Origin: Thermoleophilia bacterium
GTDB taxonomy: Bacteria > Actinomycetota > Thermoleophilia > Gaiellales > Gaiellaceae
NCBI GenBank assembly: GCA_014534295.1
Contig: JACVRU010000068.1
Coordinates: forward strand, 1-9,750
Length of the DNA stretch: 9,750 bases
Reading direction: 5' to 3'
In this document: positions 5,695-9,750 of the stretch, piece by piece
Layout of the letters: each line of letters starts with the position of its first letter
Position numbering within the stretch: position 1 is the first letter of the stretch
Notes under the pieces: model-generated
What the model was told of the DNA's origin: nothing
The model's database searches: none
Seen by the model: only the letters and a program-made list of their open reading frames with translations
Position numbers and translations under genes: made by a program

Positions 5695-6281
5695 AGCGAC
5701 GCTTCGAGCTCGCGGATCGCCGCCATCAGCCGTTCCGTCGTCTCGACCGGGTCGTCCCCGGGCTCGACGGGCGGCCCGTAGGCCACGCGCAGCGGACCCA
5801 GCCGCGCGAGCCGGTCGGCGCCGGCGATCGCGGCGGGGACGAGCGGGACCTGCGCCTCGCGGGCGATCCGCGCGGCCCCCGTGTGCGACCGCGCCTCCCA
5901 CTTCTTGCGGAGACCCTTCGCCCGGCGCGTCCCTTCGGGGAACATCACGACCATCTCGCCGGAGCGGCAGAGCTCGACTGCCGTTCTGATCGCCTCCGCG
6001 TCGCCCTCGCCTCGCCGGACCTTGAACGCGCCTGCCCCGTCCAGCACCCACTTCAGCGGCACCCAGTACAGCTCCGACTTCGCCATGAAGCGCAGGTAAC
6101 GGCGGGGGAAGAGCGGCAGGCCCAGCGGCCACGGGTCGAGGTTCGACGTGTGGTTCGCGGCGAGGACGGCGCCGCCTTCGCGGGGCACATGCTCGAGCCC
6201 GCGCCAGCGCAGCCGAAAGAGGAGACGGACAGGAAGGTACGTAAGGAACCCGATCGCGAGGTAGAGAGCCGAGGGTCTCAC
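5691..6281 (-). CDS. PlsC-type 1-acylglycerol-3-phosphate acyltransferase
   Basis: The product is 196 residues. It transfers an acyl chain to the sn-2 position of lysophosphatidate, giving phosphatidate for membrane lipid synthesis at the cytoplasmic face. The four acyltransferase blocks are clear: NHTSNLD with catalytic His44 and Asp49, GAFKVRR (84-90), FPEGTRR (114-120) with the phosphate-binding Glu-Gly-Thr-Arg, and VPLVPAAI (145-152). One hydrophobic anchor occupies about residues 5-22. The GTG start at 6281 puts that anchor at the N-terminus and leaves 32 bp to the divergent topA. A TTG at 6326 would overlap topA's start and is unlikely. The stop overlaps the next gene (GTGA). Other glycerolipid or lysolipid acyltransferases share these motifs, so substrate specificity is assumed. 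The link to an exonuclease gene is positional only. Confidence 0.91.
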   Translation of the reverse strand: MRPSALYLAIGFLTYLPVRLLFRLRWRGLEHVPREGGAVLAANHTSNLDPWPLGLPLFPRRYLRFMAKSELYWVPLKWVLDGAGAFKVRRGEGDAEAIRTAVELCRSGEMVVMFPEGTRRAKGLRKKWEARSHTGAARIAREAQVPLVPAAIAGADRLARLGPLRVAYGPPVEPGDDPVETTERLMAAIRELEASL

Positions 6282-6313
6282 GGGCCGAAGTATCCCGGCT
6301 AAGGTGATTCGCA
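6282..6313. promoter_or_regulatory. Divergent plsC/topA start region with topA ribosome site
   Basis: Thirty-two bases separate the two divergent starts. On the + strand AAGGTGA (6301-6307) is a strong Shine-Dalgarno 6 bases before the topA ATG, and it fixes that start. On the - strand GATACT (6294-6289) lies at -13 to -8 from the plsC GTG, as a -10 element of a leaderless transcript would. No good ribosome site precedes that GTG. The topA promoter must lie inside the 5' part of plsC, and I cannot pick its hexamers confidently. Confidence 0.4.
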
Positions 6314-8848
6314 ATGCCTGAGACAAAGCTGCCTGACACGAAACAGCGCTCGCTGGTGATCGTCGAGTCGCCCGCCAAGGCGCGGACGATTGCGCGCTTC
6401 CTCGGCCCGGAGTTCGCGGTCGAGTCGAGCATCGGCCACATCCGCGACCTGCCCGAGCGGGCGGCCGACGTGCCGGCCGAGCACAAGCGCAAGCCCTGGG
6501 CGCGGCTCGGCGTCGACGTGGAGCAGGACTTCTCCCCGCTCTACGTGGTCAGCCCCGAGAAGAAGAAGGTCGTCGCCGAGCTGCGCAAGCGCGTGCTGGA
6601 GGCGAACGAGGTCCTGCTCGCGACCGACGAGGACCGCGAGGGCGAGGCGATCGCGTGGCACCTGAGCGAGGTGCTCCAGCCGAAGGTGCCCGTTCGCCGC
6701 ATGGTCTTCCACGAGATCACCCGGGAGGCGATCGAGCGCGCGCTCGAGGAGACGCGCCAGATCGACGAGCGGCTGGTCGACGCGCAGGAGACCCGCCGGA
6801 TCGTCGACCGGCTCTACGGCTACGAGGTCTCGCCGGTGCTCTGGAAGAAAGTGATGACGGGCCTCTCCGCCGGCCGCGTCCAGTCGGTCGCGACGCGGCT
6901 CGTCGTCGAGCGCGAGCGCGAGCGGATGGGCTTCACGGCGGCCGCATGGTGGGATCTCGAGGCGACGTTCGACCCGGGCCGCTTCTCGGCGCGGCTGACA
7001 GCGCTCGGGGGTAGGCGGCTCGCGCAGGGGCGCGACTTCGCCCGCGACGGGACCCTCGCCGACGCCGAGCTCGTCCGGCTGGAGGAGCAGCAGGCGCGCT
7101 CGCTTGCCGAGCGGCTGCGCGGCGAGGAGTTCAGGGTCGCTGCGGTCGAGCGGAAGCCGTACACGCGGCGCCCGGCCGCGCCGTTCATGACCTCGACGCT
7201 GCAGCAGGAGGCGAGCCGGAAGCTCCGCTTCACCGCCCAGACGACCATGCGCGTCGCCCAGCGCCTGTACGAGGGCGGCTACATCACGTACATGCGGACG
7301 GACTCGACCACGCTCGCCGAGTCCGCCCTCGCCGCGGCCCGGGAGCGGGCTCGCTCGCTCTACGGCGCCGGCCACGTCCCCGAGCAGCCGCGCCGCTACG
7401 ACCGCAAGGTCAAGAACGCACAAGAGGCCCACGAGGCGATCCGCCCCGCCGGCGACCACTTTCGACTGCCTGCGGACCTCGCCGGCGAGCTCAGCGGCGA
7501 CGAGCTCGCGCTCTACGACCTGATCTGGCGCCGGACGATCGCCTCCCAGATGGCCGACGCGAAGGGCGAGACGGTCTCGCTGCGGATCGCGGCCGCCGGT
7601 GCGGAGTTCTCGGCGTCCGGCACGACGATCACCTTCCGCGGCTTCCTCGCCGCCTACGAGGAGGGCCGCGACGACACGCCGGCGCGCGAGGAGGAGGACG
7701 CGATCCTGCCGCCCCTCTCCGAGGGCGACGTGCTGCAGCTCCGGAAGCTCGAGCCGCAGGAGCACAGGACGACTCCTCCGCCCCGCTACACCGAGGCGAC
7801 GCTGATCCGGACGCTGGAGGAGCTCGGCATCGGCCGCCCCTCCACGTACGCCTCGATCATCGGCACGATCCTCGACCGCGGCTACGTCTGGAAGCGCGGC
7901 ACAGCGCTCGTCCCGAGCTTCGTCGCCTTCTCGGTCGTAGCGCTGCTCGAGCGGCACTTCCGGCACCTCGTCGACTACGACTTCACGGCCCGCATGGAGG
8001 ACGACCTCGACCGCATCGCCGGGGGGGAGGAGGAGCGGGTCGAGTGGCTACGGCGCTTCTACTTCGGAGCGGACGGCGGCGCCGGACTGCACGAGCTCGT
8101 GCAGGGCCTCTCCGAGATCGACGCGCGCGCGGTCAACTGCCTCGAGATCGGGGACGACATCGTCGTCCGAGTCGGTCGCTATGGCCCCTTCGTCGAGAAG
8201 GGCGAGAGGCGCGCCTCCGTCCCCGAGGATCTCGCGCCGGACGAGCTCACGGTCGAGCGCGCCGAGCAGCTTCTCTCGCAGCAGGTCGAGCAGCGCAGCC
8301 TGGGCGGCGAGCCGGAGATCCTGCTTCGCGTCGGCCGCTACGGCCCGTACGTCGAGCAGGGCGAGAAGCGCGCGTCGCTTCCCCCGGCCACGTCGCTCGA
8401 CCAGGTCACGGCCGAGCTGGCGCATGAGCTCCTCTCGTTCCCGAAGACGCTCGGCGAGCACGAGGGGGTCCCGGTCACGGTCCACCGCGGCCGCTACGGC
8501 CCCTATGTGCAGCAGGGCAAGGAGACTCGATCCCTCGAGGAGGAGGAGCAAGCCTTCACGGTCACGCTCGACCAGGCGCTCGCGCTCCTCGCCCAGCCGA
8601 AGGCCCGCGGCCGGCGGCAGGCCGCCGCCCCGCTGCGCGAGCTCGGCACCGATCCGACCAGCCACAAGCCGGTCACCGTCAAGGCCGGCCGATTCGGCCC
8701 CTACGTGACCGACGGCGAGACGAACGCGAGCCTGCGCAAGGGAGACGACACCGAGTCGATCACGCTCGATCGTGCGCTCGAGCTGCTCGCCGAGCGGCGG
8801 GCGAAAGGGCCGGCCCCGAAGCGGCGCCGACGGGCTCCGTCACGCTGA
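6314..8848 (+). CDS. topA: DNA topoisomerase I (type IA)
   Basis: The product is 844 residues. The enzyme relaxes negative supercoils by cutting and passing one DNA strand. The Toprim domain (about 12-130) has SLVIVESPAKA with Glu18 and the metal site ATDEDREGEA (Asp105, Asp107). The core domains follow, with SAGRVQSVATRLVVERE (185-201) and the catalytic tyrosine Tyr326 in YITYMRTDST. TLIRTLEELGIGRPSTYA (496-513) is also conserved. The C-terminal part carries four family repeats built around GRYGPFVEKG (621), GRYGPYVEQG (674), GRYGPYVQQG (726) and GRFGPYVTDG (792), each followed by a helix. There is no zinc-finger cysteine set, and the tail is basic (KRRRRAPSR). This zinc-free repeat tail matches actinobacterial TopA rather than E. 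coli TopA. The first residues (PETKL, PDTKQ) come from an imperfect 15-bp duplication. Length and motifs are complete. Confidence 0.97.
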   Translation: MPETKLPDTKQRSLVIVESPAKARTIARFLGPEFAVESSIGHIRDLPERAADVPAEHKRKPWARLGVDVEQDFSPLYVVSPEKKKVVAELRKRVLEANEVLLATDEDREGEAIAWHLSEVLQPKVPVRRMVFHEITREAIERALEETRQIDERLVDAQETRRIVDRLYGYEVSPVLWKKVMTGLSAGRVQSVATRLVVERERERMGFTAAAWWDLEATFDPGRFSARLTALGGRRLAQGRDFARDGTLADAELVRLEEQQARSLAERLRGEEFRVAAVERKPYTRRPAAPFMTSTLQQEASRKLRFTAQTTMRVAQRLYEGGYITYMRTDSTTLAESALAAARERARSLYGAGHVPEQPRRYDRKVKNAQEAHEAIRPAGDHFRLPADLAGELSGDELALYDLIWRRTIASQMADAKGETVSLRIAAAGAEFSASGTTITFRGFLAAYEEGRDDTPAREEEDAILPPLSEGDVLQLRKLEPQEHRTTPPPRYTEATLIRTLEELGIGRPSTYASIIGTILDRGYVWKRGTALVPSFVAFSVVALLERHFRHLVDYDFTARMEDDLDRIAGGEEERVEWLRRFYFGADGGAGLHELVQGLSEIDARAVNCLEIGDDIVVRVGRYGPFVEKGERRASVPEDLAPDELTVERAEQLLSQQVEQRSLGGEPEILLRVGRYGPYVEQGEKRASLPPATSLDQVTAELAHELLSFPKTLGEHEGVPVTVHRGRYGPYVQQGKETRSLEEEEQAFTVTLDQALALLAQPKARGRRQAAAPLRELGTDPTSHKPVTVKAGRFGPYVTDGETNASLRKGDDTESITLDRALELLAERRAKGPAPKRRRRAPSR

Positions 8849-8915
8849 CCTGCCAACATTCGGGCCGACGCCGCGTCGTAACGGAATAGCCGCCGGCCTG
8901 ATCCCGTTGTGCGGT

Positions 8916-8947
8916 TTGACGGGCTTCCTGCGGGCGAAGCCTACTAG
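8916..8947 (+). promoter_or_regulatory. Possible promoter upstream of the sigma factor gene
   Basis: The 123-bp gap after topA (8849-8971) has no supported gene and no convincing terminator. It contains TTGACG (8916-8921), a near-consensus -35. A TACTAG (8942-8947) lies after a rather long 20-bp spacer, and CCTACT would give 18 bp. The spacer itself is a small inverted repeat, GGCTTC (8922-8927) and GAAGCC (8936-8941). Position and the -35 support a promoter. The -10 is weak, so readthrough from topA is an alternative. Confidence 0.35.
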
Positions 8948-8971
8948 CTAAGCGAGGAGTCGACACCTACA

Positions 8972-9750
8972 GTGCGAAAGCTGGGAGCCAGGCCCGAAAC
9001 AGAAGGAGCGGAGAAGCGGTTGACCCAGGACCAGCTTCAGGAGCTGCTCGAGACGGAGCACGTCCGCGTGCTCGTCGACGGCGCCGAGGAGCGCGGCTTC
9101 GTCGAGGCCGCTGAGCTCGAGGCGCTCGCGCTCGAGCACGAGCTCGCCGACGGCGAGCTCGAGGAGATCCGCCACGAGCTCGAGCGGATGGGCGTCGAGA
9201 TGCGCGAGGCGCTGCCTGCCGGGGAGAAGGGCGCCGAGTCCGCTCCCGAGCCCGAGGTCCCGGGCGGGACGGGCGACAGCCTCCAGCTCTTCCTCGCCGA
9301 CGTCGGACGGCACAAGCTGCTCACGGCGGCGGACGAGGTCTACCTGGCAAAGCGGATCGAGAAGGGCGACCCGACGGCGAAGCGCCGGATGATCGAGTCC
9401 AACCTCCGGCTCGTCGTCTCGATCGCGAAGGGGTACCGCGGGCTCGGCGTGCCGTTCCTCGACCTGATCCAGGAGGGGACCCTGGGCCTGAACCGAGCAG
9501 TCGAGAAGTTCGACTGGCGCCGCGGCTTCAAGTTCTCGACCTACGCGACCTGGTGGATCCGCCAGTCGGTGCAGCGCGCGGTCGCGAACCATGCCCGGAC
9601 GATCCGCGTGCCCGTGCACGTCGTCGAGCGGCAGCAGAAGCTCTCGCGCGCCGCGCGCCGCCTCGAGGTCGAGCTCGGGCGCGAGGCGACGAAGGCGGAG
9701 CTCGCGGAGGCGACCGGGCTGCCGATCCAGCACGTCGACGAGGCGCTCGG
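8972..9750 (+). CDS. rpoD: RNA polymerase sigma-70 factor, RpoD/SigA type (partial)
   Basis: The first 259 residues are present and the gene runs off the window. The protein directs RNA polymerase to promoters. A region 1.1-like acidic helical domain occupies about 17-80 (QLQELLETEHVRVLVDGAEE, then ERGFVEAAELEALA). An acidic Pro/Glu linker separates it from region 1.2 (DSLQLFLADVGRHKLLTAAD, 102-121). Region 2 is classic, with NLRLVVSIAKGYRGLG (144-159), LDLIQEGTLGLNRAVEKFDW (163-182) and the -10 recognition helix FKFSTYATWWIRQSVQRAV (186-204). RTIRVPVHVVE (209-219) begins region 3. The short region 1.1 favours a primary or RpoD-like sigma, but paralogues exist in related bacteria, so the symbol is tentative. 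The start is GTG at 8972, with GAGGAG 12 bases upstream. A TTG at 9020 preceded by AGAAGGAG is a fair alternative and begins right at region 1.1. Regions 3 and 4 are mostly outside the window. Confidence 0.9.
   Translation, partial: MRKLGARPETEGAEKRLTQDQLQELLETEHVRVLVDGAEERGFVEAAELEALALEHELADGELEEIRHELERMGVEMREALPAGEKGAESAPEPEVPGGTGDSLQLFLADVGRHKLLTAADEVYLAKRIEKGDPTAKRRMIESNLRLVVSIAKGYRGLGVPFLDLIQEGTLGLNRAVEKFDWRRGFKFSTYATWWIRQSVQRAVANHARTIRVPVHVVERQQKLSRAARRLEVELGREATKAELAEATGLPIQHVDEAL

Noticed and set aside
6282..6326. A TTG at 6326 as the plsC start, adding 15 residues
   Set aside because: It would overlap the topA start codon and ribosome site. The GTG at 6281 places the membrane anchor normally.
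5695..6492. N-terminal extension of the exonuclease frame
   Set aside because: It overlaps plsC on the same strand and the divergent topA start, and has no homologous motif. The GTGA overlap start fits better.
6299..7966. A long open frame of 555 codons on the - strand opposite topA
   Set aside because: It lies fully antisense to an unmistakable topA. Its composition is Arg/Leu/Asp-rich with no domain, as expected for the complement of high-GC coding sequence.
8861..8880. CGACG/CGTCG mini-hairpin as the topA terminator
   Set aside because: The stem is only 5 bp with no T-run, and such short dyads are expected by chance in GC-rich DNA.

Overview
The window is GC-rich chromosomal DNA, about 70% G+C by eye, with GTG starts and Shine-Dalgarno sites of varying strength. 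The gene styles are a topA that ends in glycine/tyrosine-rich C-terminal repeats and no zinc fingers, a stand-alone FEN-type 5'-3' exonuclease, an AcuC-like deacetylase and a SigA/RpoD-type sigma factor with a short acidic N-terminus. Together they suggest an actinobacterium, perhaps of the Thermoleophilia (Gaiellales/Solirubrobacterales). That placement is inference from gene style, not from a search. I see no insertion sequence, prophage gene, CRISPR array or tRNA.

Left part (1-3807). The window opens inside the 3' end of the RNase P RNA gene (rnpB, + strand), which ends at a strong bidirectional terminator. Facing it on the - strand is a tight run of three genes, in transcription order: an eight-helix sensor histidine kinase, a sulfite-oxidase-family molybdopterin oxidoreductase and a cupin. 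The partner NarL/LuxR-type response regulator is transcribed divergently from the kinase. Only 42 bp separate the two starts, and a near-perfect inverted repeat is centred exactly in that gap.

Middle part (3808-6281, - strand). A short non-coding stretch holds a 12-bp tandem repeat and a hairpin that ends the convergent response regulator and deacetylase genes. The histone-deacetylase-family gene is preceded by two identical palindromes whose centres are 53 bp apart (about five helical turns). One lies just upstream of its start and the other overlaps the stop codon of the next gene upstream. That gene is the FEN-like exonuclease, which is translationally coupled (GTGA overlap) to a PlsC-type acyltransferase.

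Right part (6282-9750, + strand). topA has a good Shine-Dalgarno site and reads away from plsC. It is followed, after 123 bp, by the sigma factor gene, which runs off the window.

Most of the window is housekeeping: RNA processing, DNA topology, DNA repair or replication, phospholipid synthesis and transcription initiation. The less ordinary signals are the paired palindromes upstream of the deacetylase gene, the symmetric kinase/regulator intergenic region, and the kinase-led operon with a molybdoenzyme. I found nothing that clearly amounts to a new multi-gene system.
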